A stretch of DNA of 40,722 bases from positions 1 through 40,722 of the forward strand of contig CABUUG010000004.1 of assembly GCA_902494605.1 (NCBI GenBank). Direction: 5' to 3'. Origin of the DNA: an uncultured Collinsella sp. (lineage in GTDB: Bacteria > Actinomycetota > Coriobacteriia > Coriobacteriales > Coriobacteriaceae). The stretch's first letter is position 1, and every line of letters starts with the position of its first letter. The position numbers and the translations under genes were made by a program. Below, piece after piece: positions 33,432 to 40,722 of this stretch. Below the pieces are notes generated by a model. That model worked only from the letters and a program-made list of their open reading frames with translations, had not been told where the DNA came from and did not search any database.

Positions 33432-34310
33432 CTATTTGAGAAGTTGTGCCATGGCGTTGATGAATTTTTGTACTTGGAGGGTCGGCTCGAGCGGATAGTG
33501 CAAAAAGACCGGCACCTCGCGGCCGCACAGGAACGGTACGCCCACAAAGGCCGGGTGCACCCCCGACCATGCGCCGCAGGTGAGCACCGCGTCACCCTTT
33601 TCCTCCGCCTCGTTAAAGAGCGCAAAGTCGAAGCTATCCACATCGATCACGTCCACGCCGCCGTCTGCCAAAAGATCGATACGCAGGCTGTCCATAGCGT
33701 CGTTGCCGTGGCGGAGCACGCGCAGACGCATACCCTCCAAGTCGGCGACCGTAATGCGATTCTTGCGCGCCAGCGGGCTCGTGCGCGGCAGGTCGATATA
33801 AAACGGCACGTTGACAATGCGGAGCTTTTGGCAGGCGTCACCCCAGCGCGGGGTCGAAAAACTCGACTGCACCACATCGACCTCACGACCGAGGCTGCGC
33901 ATGACGGTCTCGCGCTCGTCATAGAGGTCGCTTACCGGCACGATCTCAAATCGCAGCGACGGTTCCAGCTCGTGTACGCCCGACCACATCGACAGCGTTT
34001 GGCGCCCCGGGCACATCATCGACACACCCAGACGCACAGCACCGCCATCGCCCGCCGCGCGTCGGGCGCGGCGCAGCGCGTCCTCGGACTGCCGCATGAT
34101 CGAGCGCGCGTCGTCCACCAGCAGAGCGCCCGCCGGCGTCACCTTAACACCCGAATGCGAGCGCTCGAACAACGTGATGCCAAACTCGGCCTCGAAACCC
34201 GACACCTGTTTGACGAGCGCCGGGGTCGACACGCGCAATTTTGCCGCCGCACGTGAGAAGCTTCCCAGCTCCGCGGCGGCCGATATGGCCTCGAGTCGTC
34301 GATCGTACAC
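33432..34310 (-). CDS. LysR-family transcriptional regulator
   Basis: 292 aa. The N-terminal winged helix (about 2-60) includes LGSFSRAAAKLRVSTPALVKQV and LFERSHSGVKVT, typical of the family. The remainder is the two-lobed co-inducer domain. The GTG start at 34310 has GGGAG at a suitable spacing and places the first helix as in other LysR proteins. It diverges from the SDR-MFS-oxidoreductase cluster, with 240 bp between, so it is the likely regulator of that cluster. Confidence 0.92.
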   Translation of the reverse strand: MYDRRLEAISAAAELGSFSRAAAKLRVSTPALVKQVSGFEAEFGITLFERSHSGVKVTPAGALLVDDARSIMRQSEDALRRARRAAGDGGAVRLGVSMMCPGRQTLSMWSGVHELEPSLRFEIVPVSDLYDERETVMRSLGREVDVVQSSFSTPRWGDACQKLRIVNVPFYIDLPRTSPLARKNRITVADLEGMRLRVLRHGNDAMDSLRIDLLADGGVDVIDVDSFDFALFNEAEEKGDAVLTCGAWSGVHPAFVGVPFLCGREVPVFLHYPLEPTLQVQKFINAMAQLLK

Positions 34311-34382
34311 GTCAATCTCCCGTTTTCGCGCCTGTGAACGCATGGCGCCACAGGGGGTCGTTTTGGCAGGTCACGCGCTCGA

Positions 34383-34411
34383 TTGAGAAAAACTGCATCG
34401 CACAGTATAAA
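34383..34411 (+). promoter_or_regulatory. Promoter of the SDR-MFS-Gfo cluster
   Basis: TTGAGA (-35) and TATAAA (-10, 34406-34411) are 17 bp apart. Transcription should start near 34418, leaving a 5' leader of about 130 nt. Confidence 0.65.
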
Positions 34412-34489
34412 CCTACGGTTAACGCCATTCTAACAAATATGCAATTCACCTGCGCAAATGCAAAGCATACGATAACCAGCGAAAACCAC

Positions 34490-34516
34490 GTGGGTCGGTT
34501 AATGGGAGCGACCCAC
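34490..34516 (+). promoter_or_regulatory. Leader hairpin of the SDR cluster
   Basis: GTGGGTCG and CGACCCAC form a perfect 8-bp stem with an 11-nt loop, ending 34 bp before the SDR start. No T-tract follows. It could modulate translation or RNA stability. Sequences nearby (CGCAAATGCAAAGCAT) contain repeated GCAAA words that might be regulator half-sites. Confidence 0.45.
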
Positions 34517-34550
34517 AGGGAGGCACAAGAAGACAAGAAGGGAAGTTCCT

Positions 34551-35432
34551 ATGAGCAACTGGCTTAAGCTCGAGGGCGATGTCTGCGCCGTGACCGGCGC
34601 ACTCGGCGGTATGGGCGTCGAGATCTGCCGCGAGTTCGCCCGCAACGGCGCCAATGTCGTCCTGCTCGACCTGGACGAGGAGAAGGTCAAGGCCGCAGCC
34701 GCCGACCTCGCCGCCGAGTTTGGCATCCACGCCGAGGGTTACAAGATGAACGCCACCGACGAGGCCGAGGTTCAGGCCGCCGTCGATGCCACCATCACCG
34801 ACTTCGGCCGCGTCGACGTCCTCGTCAACACCGCCGGCATCCTGCGCTTCGCCGCCATGGAGGACCTGCCGCTGAGCGACTGGGAGCAGGTGCTCAACGT
34901 CAACCTCACCGGTTACTTCATCACCTCGCAGCGCTTTGGTCGCGAGATGATCAAGGCCGGCCAGGGCCGCCTGGTGCACATCTCGACCGTTGCCAGCCAC
35001 TCCCCCGAGACGTTCTCGGGCGTGTACAGCTCCACCAAGGCGGGCGTCAACATGATGTCCAAGATGCTGGCTGCCGAATGGGGCCCCTACGGCGTGCGCT
35101 CCAACTGCGTCGAGCCCTGCTTCGTCAAGACCCCGATGTCGGCCAACTTCTACGCCGACCCCGAGGTCGAAAAGAGCCGCAGCCGTCTGATCGCCACGCG
35201 CCGCATCGGCGAGGTCAGCGATATCGCCAACGCCGTCATGTTTCTGGCGTCCAAGCGCTCGGACTTTACCACCGGCGACGCCATCAAGGTCGACGGCGGC
35301 TTCTCCAACATGATGGGCGACCTCACCGCCAAGCCCGGCGGCCGTCGCGCCTATGCCGACAACTACCTTAAGAACAAGGGTGTCGAGCTCTGGTCCGATG
35401 AGTCCGGCGTCGCCAAGCCGACCGACCAGTAA
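34551..35432 (+). CDS. Short-chain dehydrogenase/reductase
   Basis: 293 aa. Classical SDR: nucleotide motif TGALGGMG (about 15-22), Asp after the second strand (LLDLD) which favours NAD over NADP, NTAG (about 93-96), catalytic Ser in STVASHS and Y-S-S-T-K near 163. The C-terminus has about 35 extra residues compared with typical 250-residue SDRs. It resembles sugar-acid or polyol dehydrogenases by eye, but gut relatives also act on steroids, so the substrate is open. ATG follows AAGGGAAG. First gene of a cluster with an MFS carrier and a Gfo/Idh/MocA oxidoreductase. Confidence 0.9.
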   Translation: MSNWLKLEGDVCAVTGALGGMGVEICREFARNGANVVLLDLDEEKVKAAAADLAAEFGIHAEGYKMNATDEAEVQAAVDATITDFGRVDVLVNTAGILRFAAMEDLPLSDWEQVLNVNLTGYFITSQRFGREMIKAGQGRLVHISTVASHSPETFSGVYSSTKAGVNMMSKMLAAEWGPYGVRSNCVEPCFVKTPMSANFYADPEVEKSRSRLIATRRIGEVSDIANAVMFLASKRSDFTTGDAIKVDGGFSNMMGDLTAKPGGRRAYADNYLKNKGVELWSDESGVAKPTDQ

Positions 35433-35498
35433 ACCAACCTGACGGGGAGGCCCCGCGGACACGCCCGCTCCTCCCCCGTATCGATTAGAAAGAGTCAA

Positions 35499-36755
35499 AT
35501 GGCTTCCAGCAACTCCAACAAGGGTCGCGCCGTCGTGCTTTCCGCCGCGTGCGTCACCATGTTCTTTATCAGCTCCATCGCGCTGTATTCCGTCGTGAGC
35601 AAGAATCTGCTCGCCGTCTACCCCGAGTGGTCGAGCGCCCTTACCTGGGCTTTTCCCGTCTTCCAGACCATCATGGCCGTGACGGGCATCTTCGCCGGCC
35701 GCATCTCCGATAAGATCGGCCCGCGCAACGTTGTGATCGCCGCCGCCGTGTGCTACGGCGTGGGCTGGTTCATGTCCGGCACTGTCACCGAGCCGTGGCA
35801 GTTCTACCTGTGGTTCTCACTCGTCGCCGCCGTCGGCAACGGTCTGGGCTATAACCCGGCGCTCACCACTGGCCAAAAGTGGTTCATCGACAAGAAGGGT
35901 CTCGCCTCCGGCATCACCCTGGCCGCTTCGACCGCCGGTCCCGCCGTGCTGTCCCCGGTGCTCGCCTCGCTGCTCATCCCGAGCCTGGGCATCTTTGGCG
36001 CCCTTAAGGCGCTCGGCGTCATCTTCTTTGTGACGATCGCCGCCTCCGCCCTGTTCCTGAAGGCCCCCGAGGCCGGTTGGCTGCCCGAGGGCTTCGAGGC
36101 ACCCAAGGGCGGCGCGCACGCCGGCACCTTCGGCGACCTCACCCCGGGCGAGATGGTCAAGACCCCGCGCTTCTGGGTCCTCATCGTCACCTTCGCCTTT
36201 GCCGCTACCGCTGGCACCCTGCTCGTGGGCAAGGTTGCCTCCATCGCCGCCGTCCAGCTCTTCGCCGACCCCACGAGCGCCGCGGCCGTCGCCCTCGGCG
36301 GCGTGGTGGTCTCCGTCAACACCTGCGCCAACCTGGTCGGCCGCCTGTCCTTTGGCCAGATCATTGACAAGCTCGGCGCCTATAAGTCGCTGCTCATCAG
36401 CCTTGTCGTCACCATCGTCGCACTCGTCATCATGTCGATGAGCTTTACGCAGAGCATGTTCTTTGTGGCGCTCGCCCTGCTCGGCTTTAGCTTTGGCGCC
36501 CTGCTCGTCATCTACCCGCCGCTCACCGGTGGCGCCTTTGGTACCAGCAACATCGGCGTCAACTACGGCATCATGTTTTTGGGCTATGCCGCTTCCACCT
36601 GGATCAGCCAGCCCATCACCGCCGTGCTGTATCACGCCGAGGCCGGCAGCGCCGCCTACCAGCAGTCCTTCTACGGCGCCATTGTGATCGCCGCCATCGC
36701 CGTCGTGCTCACCGTCTACATGATGGTCTCCGACAGCAAGAAGAAGTCCGCCTAG
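35499..36755 (+). CDS. MFS transporter, oxalate/formate-antiporter-like
   Basis: 418 aa with 12 membrane segments. It has features of the OFA branch: YSVVSKNL and WTFPVFQ-like first helices, GRISDKIGPRN in loop 2-3, and GLGYNPALTTGQKWF in helix 4-5. OFA members carry organic acids. Its place between two NAD(P)-dependent oxidoreductases suggests uptake of their substrate. ATG follows AGAAAGAG. A palindrome (36763-36795) follows its stop by 7 bp. Confidence 0.88.
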   Translation: MASSNSNKGRAVVLSAACVTMFFISSIALYSVVSKNLLAVYPEWSSALTWAFPVFQTIMAVTGIFAGRISDKIGPRNVVIAAAVCYGVGWFMSGTVTEPWQFYLWFSLVAAVGNGLGYNPALTTGQKWFIDKKGLASGITLAASTAGPAVLSPVLASLLIPSLGIFGALKALGVIFFVTIAASALFLKAPEAGWLPEGFEAPKGGAHAGTFGDLTPGEMVKTPRFWVLIVTFAFAATAGTLLVGKVASIAAVQLFADPTSAAAVALGGVVVSVNTCANLVGRLSFGQIIDKLGAYKSLLISLVVTIVALVIMSMSFTQSMFFVALALLGFSFGALLVIYPPLTGGAFGTSNIGVNYGIMFLGYAASTWISQPITAVLYHAEAGSAAYQQSFYGAIVIAAIAVVLTVYMMVSDSKKKSA

Positions 36756-36762
36756 TTTTACC

Positions 36763-36795
36763 GATGCGACAAAGGGACAGTCCCTTTGTCGCATT
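36763..36795. repeat. Short palindrome family (core ACAAAGGGAC), copy 5
   Basis: 33-bp inverted repeat with outer arms GATGCG/CGCATT, 7 bp after the MFS stop codon and before the next gene of the cluster. It lies inside a likely transcription unit. Confidence 0.8.
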
Positions 36796-36824
36796 CCACC
36801 GGTCACCAGTATTAAGGAGTCGAA

Positions 36825-37865
36825 ATGTCTGAGCTCAACCCCGTCCGCATTGCCGTTATCGGCGCCGGCGCCATGGGCCGCAACCACATCCGCTTTGTCA
36901 CCGAGGAGCCCGAGGCCGAGCTCGTCGCCATCGCCGACGCCTTTGAGGGCGCCCGCGCCACGGCCGAGGCCGCCGGCGTGCCATTTTATACCGATCCCGC
37001 CCAGATGATGGACGAGGTCAAGCCCGAGGCCGTCATCATCGCCACGCCCAACGACCTACACCTGGGCGTTGCCCGCGAGGCTGTGAAGCGCAACATCGTG
37101 CCGTTGGTCGAAAAGCCGATCTCCAACGACCTGGAGGATGCCCAGGCCTTCGCCGCCGAGGCCGAGACCGCTGGCGTGCCCGTGCTCGTGGGTCAGCACC
37201 GTCGCCACAATCCCTTCGTCAACAAGGCCAAGGAGATCATCGAGTCCGGCGAGCTGGGCAAGCTCACAGTGTCGAGCTTCCACTACATGATCTATAAGAA
37301 TGACGAGTATTTCGATGTCGAGTGGCGCCGCAAGAAGGGTGCCGGCCCGATCCTGGTCAACCTGGTGCATGACGTCGACCTGCTCCGCTACCTGCTGGGC
37401 GAGCCCGTTGCCGTCCAGGGTATGCAGTCCAGCGCCGCCCGCGGTTTTGAGACCGAGGACTCCGCCGTGGTCAACGTCCGTTTTGCCGATGGCGCGCTCG
37501 CAAGCATGACCATCTCCGACGCCACCGCCAGCCCCTGGAACTGGGAGGCAACCGCTCGCGAGGATCCGCAGTACCGCCCCTTCGACGCCGACGCCTACTT
37601 TATCGGCGGCACTAAGGGCGCCCTGTCGCTGCCCCGCCTGCACCAGTTCTCCTACGACGGCGCCTCCAACTGGCACAAGCCGCTGCAGATGGAGATTCCG
37701 GCCGTCGACCCGGCACTGCCGCACAAGATGCAGCTCAAGCACTTTGTGAAGGTTGTTCGCCGCGAGGTCGAGCCCGTCGTGACCCCCGCCGATAATGTCA
37801 AGACGCTCACGCTGCTTAACGCTATCAAGGAGGCCGCCGAGACCGGCCAGCTCGTCGAGCTGTAA
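36825..37865 (+). CDS. Gfo/Idh/MocA-family oxidoreductase
   Basis: 346 aa. The N-terminal Rossmann domain has VIGAGAMGRNHIRF (about 11-24) and the family motif EKP in LVEKPISNDLEDA (about 95-108), where the lysine helps catalysis. The C-terminal alpha/beta domain contains NLVHDVDLLRYLLGEP with the conserved Asp and His region (about 180-196). These enzymes oxidise or reduce sugars, inositols or similar cyclic polyols with NAD(P). ATG follows TAAGGAG. With the SDR and MFS genes it forms a small uptake-and-oxidation pathway of unknown substrate. Confidence 0.9.
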   Translation: MSELNPVRIAVIGAGAMGRNHIRFVTEEPEAELVAIADAFEGARATAEAAGVPFYTDPAQMMDEVKPEAVIIATPNDLHLGVAREAVKRNIVPLVEKPISNDLEDAQAFAAEAETAGVPVLVGQHRRHNPFVNKAKEIIESGELGKLTVSSFHYMIYKNDEYFDVEWRRKKGAGPILVNLVHDVDLLRYLLGEPVAVQGMQSSAARGFETEDSAVVNVRFADGALASMTISDATASPWNWEATAREDPQYRPFDADAYFIGGTKGALSLPRLHQFSYDGASNWHKPLQMEIPAVDPALPHKMQLKHFVKVVRREVEPVVTPADNVKTLTLLNAIKEAAETGQLVEL

Positions 37866-37939
37866 TGCCTTAAGAGCGACCGCGGCAGAAACCCCCATGC
37901 CGAACCCTTCGGTCCGCCACCAACAAGCCCCTCTTCTTT

Positions 37940-37975
37940 GCCCCGCGAGCAGCCTCCTGCCCGCGGGGCTTTTTG
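37940..37975 (+). terminator. Intrinsic terminator after the Gfo/Idh/MocA gene
   Basis: GCCCCGCG and CGCGGGGC form an 8-bp stem followed by TTTTT on the plus strand. Confidence 0.85.
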
Positions 37976-37997
37976 GTACCTTGCCGGCGATTTTTCT

Positions 37998-38036
37998 GGG
38001 ACGGGGCGGCAAAAGTGGCTAAAAGAGCCCCGTCCC
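37998..38036. repeat. Inverted repeat with GGGACGGGGC arms
   Basis: GGGACGGGGC and GCCCCGTCCC pair perfectly around a 19-nt centre and are followed by AAAATGACTAC. A related fragment, CCCGTCCCAAATGA, occurs at about 33418-33431 after the exporter terminator, so this may be another dispersed palindrome family. Confidence 0.6.
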
Positions 38037-38117
38037 AAAATGACTACTTGGGTGGAGTGGCGGGTGGTATCCTTGGTAGCCCTGTGCTGCAAACGCACCT
38101 TAAACGCAAGGAGTCCC

Positions 38118-40265
38118 ATGGATCTTATCGCCCAGCTCGCCCGCGAGCTCAACCTTAAGGCCGCCAACATCGAGGCGGCCGTCAAGCTCATCGACGAGGG
38201 CAACACCATCCCCTTTATTTCGCGCTACCGCAAGGAAGCAACGGGCGGTATGGACGACGTCGCCCTGCGCGCGCTCGACGAGCGCCTGTCCTACCTGCGC
38301 AATCTTGAGCAGCGTAAAGAGGACGTCATCCTGCTCATCGACGCCCAGGGCAAACTCACGCCCGAACTCGAGCAGCAGATTCGCGAGGCCACGCAGCTCC
38401 AGCGTGTCGAGGACCTCTACAAGCCCTACCGCAAAAAGCGCATGACTCGCGCGCAGAAGGCCCGCGAGGCCGGCCTGGAGCCGCTCGCCAACATGATCAT
38501 CATGCAGGCCTCGGCCAAGGGCAGTGCGCTCGACGCCGCCGCAGCATACGTCAATGAGGAGGCCGGCTTCGACACGCCCGAAAAGGCGCTCGCCGGCGCC
38601 GCCGACATCGTGGCCGAGACGGTAGCCGAGGACCCGGAGAACGTCGCCGATCTGCGCGCCTTTACGCAAAACACCGCCGACATCGTCGTCGAGGCCACCG
38701 ACCCCACCGAGAAGACCCCCTACGAGCCCTACTACAACTTTGACGAGCCGCTGCGCCGTATACCCAACCACCGCGTGCTGGCTATCGACCGCGGTGATCG
38801 CGAGGGCAAGCTCCGCGTGCGCGTGAACGTCGACGGCGCTGCCGCCACGGCACGCCTCGGCAGCCGTTGGCCCCGACGCCAGGGCGCGTTTGCTCCCATC
38901 TTCGATGCCGCCATCGCTGACGGTTACAAGCGCCTCATGGCCCCCTCGCTGGAGCGCGAGGCCCGCGCCAAACTCACCGTCCGCGCGCAGACCGAGGCCA
39001 TCAATGTCTTTGCCAAGAATCTCGAGGGCCTGCTCTCGGCACGCCCCGTGCGCGGCGCCCGCGTGCTCGCGCTCGATCCGGGCTACCGCACCGGCTGCAA
39101 GGTCGCCGTCATGGACGAGACCGGCAAGCTGCTCGACCACGGCGTGGTCTACCCCACCAAGCCGCGCCACGACGTCGCCGGCACCAAGCGCGAGCTCGCC
39201 CGCCTCGTCAAGAAGGACGGCGTCAACACCATCGTCATCGGCAATGGCACCGCCAGCCGCGAGACCGAGGAAGTCGTCTCGGAGTTCATCGCCGAGCAGG
39301 CGCCCAGCCTTCGCTACACCATCGTTAACGAAGCCGGCGCGTCGGTGTACTCCGCCTCCGAGCTCGCCAGCCAGGAATATCCCGACCTGGACGTCACCGT
39401 GCGTGGCGCCATGAGCCTGGGCCGCCGCCTGCAAGACCCGTTGGCAGAGCTCGTCAAGATTCCGCCCCAGTCTATCGGCGTGGGCCAGTACCAGCACGAC
39501 CTTGACCAGACCGAGCTTTCGCGCACCCTGGGCCACGTGGTTGAGGACGTCGTCAACCGCGTGGGCGTCGACGTCAACACCGCGAGTGCGAGCCTGCTGG
39601 GATACGTATCGGGCATCACGCCGAGCGTGGCCAAAAACATCGTGGCCTACCGCGAGGAAAACGGCGCCTTTACCGATCGCCGCCAGCTCAAGAAGGTCCC
39701 CAAGCTGGGACCCAAGGCATATCTTAACGCCGCGGGCTTTTTGCGCATTAGCGGCGGCAGGAACCCACTCGACGCGACAAGCGTCCACCCCGAGAGCTAC
39801 GAGGTGGCCACGTCCGTCCTAGAACGCGCCGGCGTTAAAGCAAGCGAGCTCAGCCGCGGCGGCGTGCCCGACATCGAGCGCCGCCTGGGCAGCATCTCGG
39901 CGCTGGCAAGCGACCTGAACTGCGGCACCCTCACGCTCATCGACATCGTCAACGAGCTCAAGAAGCCCGGCCGCGACCCGCGCGACGACGCGCCCGAGGT
40001 GGTCTTTAGCCGCTCGGCACTTTCCATCGACGACCTGGAGCCCGGCATGGAACTCAAGGGCACGGTGCGCAACGTTGTGGACTTTGGCGCCTTCGTCGAC
40101 GTGGGAGTGCACCAGGACGGCCTCGTACATATCTCCAAGCTGGCCAACCGCTTTGTCAAGCACCCCAGCGACGTCGTGCGCGTCGGTGACACGGTCAAGG
40201 TGTGGGTCGAAAAGGTCGATCGCGACCGCAAGAAGATCTCACTCACCATGGTGCAGGGCAAGTAA
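38118..40265 (+). CDS. tex: Tex-family RNA-binding transcription accessory protein
   Basis: 715 aa. Tex proteins bind nucleic acid and affect transcription; their precise role is not settled. Domains in order: N-terminal helical region (1-315, with the signature TIPFISRYRKEATGGMDD split by convention), YqgF-like RNase H fold (about 320-445, VLALDPGYRTGCKVAVMD), helix-hairpin-helix pair (about 490-560), and a C-terminal S1 domain (about 640-712, DFGAFVDVGVHQDGLVHIS). The start at MDLIAQLAREL has AAGGAG four to five bases upstream; a longer version would lack family similarity. Confidence 0.95.
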   Translation: MDLIAQLARELNLKAANIEAAVKLIDEGNTIPFISRYRKEATGGMDDVALRALDERLSYLRNLEQRKEDVILLIDAQGKLTPELEQQIREATQLQRVEDLYKPYRKKRMTRAQKAREAGLEPLANMIIMQASAKGSALDAAAAYVNEEAGFDTPEKALAGAADIVAETVAEDPENVADLRAFTQNTADIVVEATDPTEKTPYEPYYNFDEPLRRIPNHRVLAIDRGDREGKLRVRVNVDGAAATARLGSRWPRRQGAFAPIFDAAIADGYKRLMAPSLEREARAKLTVRAQTEAINVFAKNLEGLLSARPVRGARVLALDPGYRTGCKVAVMDETGKLLDHGVVYPTKPRHDVAGTKRELARLVKKDGVNTIVIGNGTASRETEEVVSEFIAEQAPSLRYTIVNEAGASVYSASELASQEYPDLDVTVRGAMSLGRRLQDPLAELVKIPPQSIGVGQYQHDLDQTELSRTLGHVVEDVVNRVGVDVNTASASLLGYVSGITPSVAKNIVAYREENGAFTDRRQLKKVPKLGPKAYLNAAGFLRISGGRNPLDATSVHPESYEVATSVLERAGVKASELSRGGVPDIERRLGSISALASDLNCGTLTLIDIVNELKKPGRDPRDDAPEVVFSRSALSIDDLEPGMELKGTVRNVVDFGAFVDVGVHQDGLVHISKLANRFVKHPSDVVRVGDTVKVWVEKVDRDRKKISLTMVQGK

Positions 40266-40274
40266 ACCGCCAAA

Positions 40275-40322
40275 GCAAAGGTACCCCCTGTAGCGATGTG
40301 CAAAATCGCGAGTATTCTGCAA
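40275..40322. repeat. Left arm of a 48-bp imperfect inverted repeat
   Basis: This arm matches the reverse complement of 40445-40492 at about 38 of 48 positions (shared blocks GGTACCCCC, TGCAAAAT, AGTATTC). The pair spans the whole tex-talC gap of 227 bp, with the minus-strand terminator in the centre. Confidence 0.7.
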
Positions 40323-40360
40323 ATTCCACCGTTCCGGATGCCCCTCAGAGACGAAAAAGC

Positions 40361-40407
40361 AAAAAAAACAGCCCCCGTTTTAGCGTCGTCAGAGCCAAAA
40401 CGGGGGC
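40361..40407 (-). terminator. Intrinsic terminator of the transaldolase-like gene
   Basis: GCCCCCGTTTT and AAAACGGGGGC pair perfectly (11 bp, 15-nt loop), and on the minus strand are followed shortly by eight T. On the plus strand no T-tract follows, so tex would not be stopped efficiently here. Confidence 0.85.
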
Positions 40408-40444
40408 CGTTCCATGCTTCGGTTAACTGATAAAGACCTTTACC

Positions 40445-40492
40445 TTGCTGAATACTCTCAATTTTGCACGGCGCAGGCGGGGGTACCCTTGC
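40445..40492. repeat. Right arm of the 48-bp imperfect inverted repeat
   Basis: Begins immediately after the stop codon of the transaldolase-like gene (stop at 40493-40495) and mirrors the arm at 40275-40322. Confidence 0.7.
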
Positions 40493-40722
40493 TTACGGCA
40501 GGATATGGAAACCGAGCGCCGCGATATCCTTGGCAAAACCGCGCACGGTATCGAGCGAGACCTCGTACGGGTCGCGACCGATATTCTTGCGCTTGGCCAG
40601 GATGCTGTTGGGCACCGTGATGATCTGGCAACCGCAGGCTTCTGCCTGGTAAATGTTAATGAGCTCGCGCGTGGACGCCCACAGGACCTCGCAGTTGGGC
40701 TTTGCGGCGGCCTTCTTGACCG
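40493..40722 (-). CDS. Transaldolase-like protein, C-terminal part
   Basis: Partial: 75 residues and a TAA stop; the start lies beyond the right edge. The sequence reads VLWASTRELINIYQAEACGC, then ITVPNSIL and YEVSLDTVRGFAKDIAALGF, which matches the end of the small transaldolase / fructose 6-phosphate aldolase family (compare the usual WASPREVLNI and EFSLDTVKMF). These make sedoheptulose 7-phosphate or cleave fructose 6-phosphate in central sugar metabolism. Which of the two cannot be told without the catalytic lysine region. Confidence 0.8.
   Translation of the reverse strand, partial: VKKAAAKPNCEVLWASTRELINIYQAEACGCQIITVPNSILAKRKNIGRDPYEVSLDTVRGFAKDIAALGFHILP

Noticed and set aside
38100..39788. 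A 562-codon minus-strand frame opposite tex
   Set aside because: Shadow of tex; the translation is low-complexity, rich in Gly, Val and Asp, with no motif.

Overview
The window is about 40.7 kb of high-GC bacterial chromosome. It carries an actinobacterial-type gene set: a complete F-type ATP synthase operon, frequent GTG and TTG starts, and GC-rich third codon positions. Gene style and intergenic palindromes suggest a gut coriobacterium, with Collinsella or a close relative most likely. This is inferred from sequence style, not from a database match. I see no rRNA, tRNA, CRISPR array, prophage or transposase gene.

Left part (1-10.0 kb, all minus strand): atpI-B-E-F-H-A-G-D-C encodes the proton-type ATP synthase behind a clear promoter (9812-9839). 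A terminator follows, then murA and an LCP-family cell-wall ligase. Next (10.0-16.9 kb, minus) come housekeeping genes: upp, glpK, a Sua5/YrdC protein, a hicAB toxin-antitoxin pair with a palindromic operator over its -10 box, prmC with a large acidic insertion, and prfA, which encodes the substrate of PrmC.

Middle (17.1-28.5 kb): an amino-acid ABC uptake operon (Tat-type lipoprotein, permease, ATPase) followed by an M20 peptidase; an aldose-epimerase-like protein; a one-TM protein of unknown function; an MFS exporter with a low-molecular-weight tyrosine phosphatase; an AAA_14/DUF4143 ATPase with three upstream repeats spaced exactly 33 bp; and a pyridoxamine-kinase-like gene overlapping a TIGR04076-like gene.

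Right part (29-40.7 kb): a MarR-controlled heterodimeric ABC exporter with one degenerate ATP site; a divergent LysR regulator facing an SDR / MFS / Gfo-Idh-MocA catabolic cluster; tex; and the 3' end of a transaldolase-like gene.

The most unusual content is intergenic. At least six families of palindromic or structured repeats lie between the genes, and many start within a few bases of a stop codon. The best candidate for something undescribed is a four-copy element of roughly 115-140 bp (115-245, 15699-15832, 21689-21803, 28829-28968). It has two hairpins that change sequence but keep their pairing, a conserved linker and a possible long-range closing helix. Three copies start right after a TAG stop codon, and one hairpin looks like a minus-strand intrinsic terminator.
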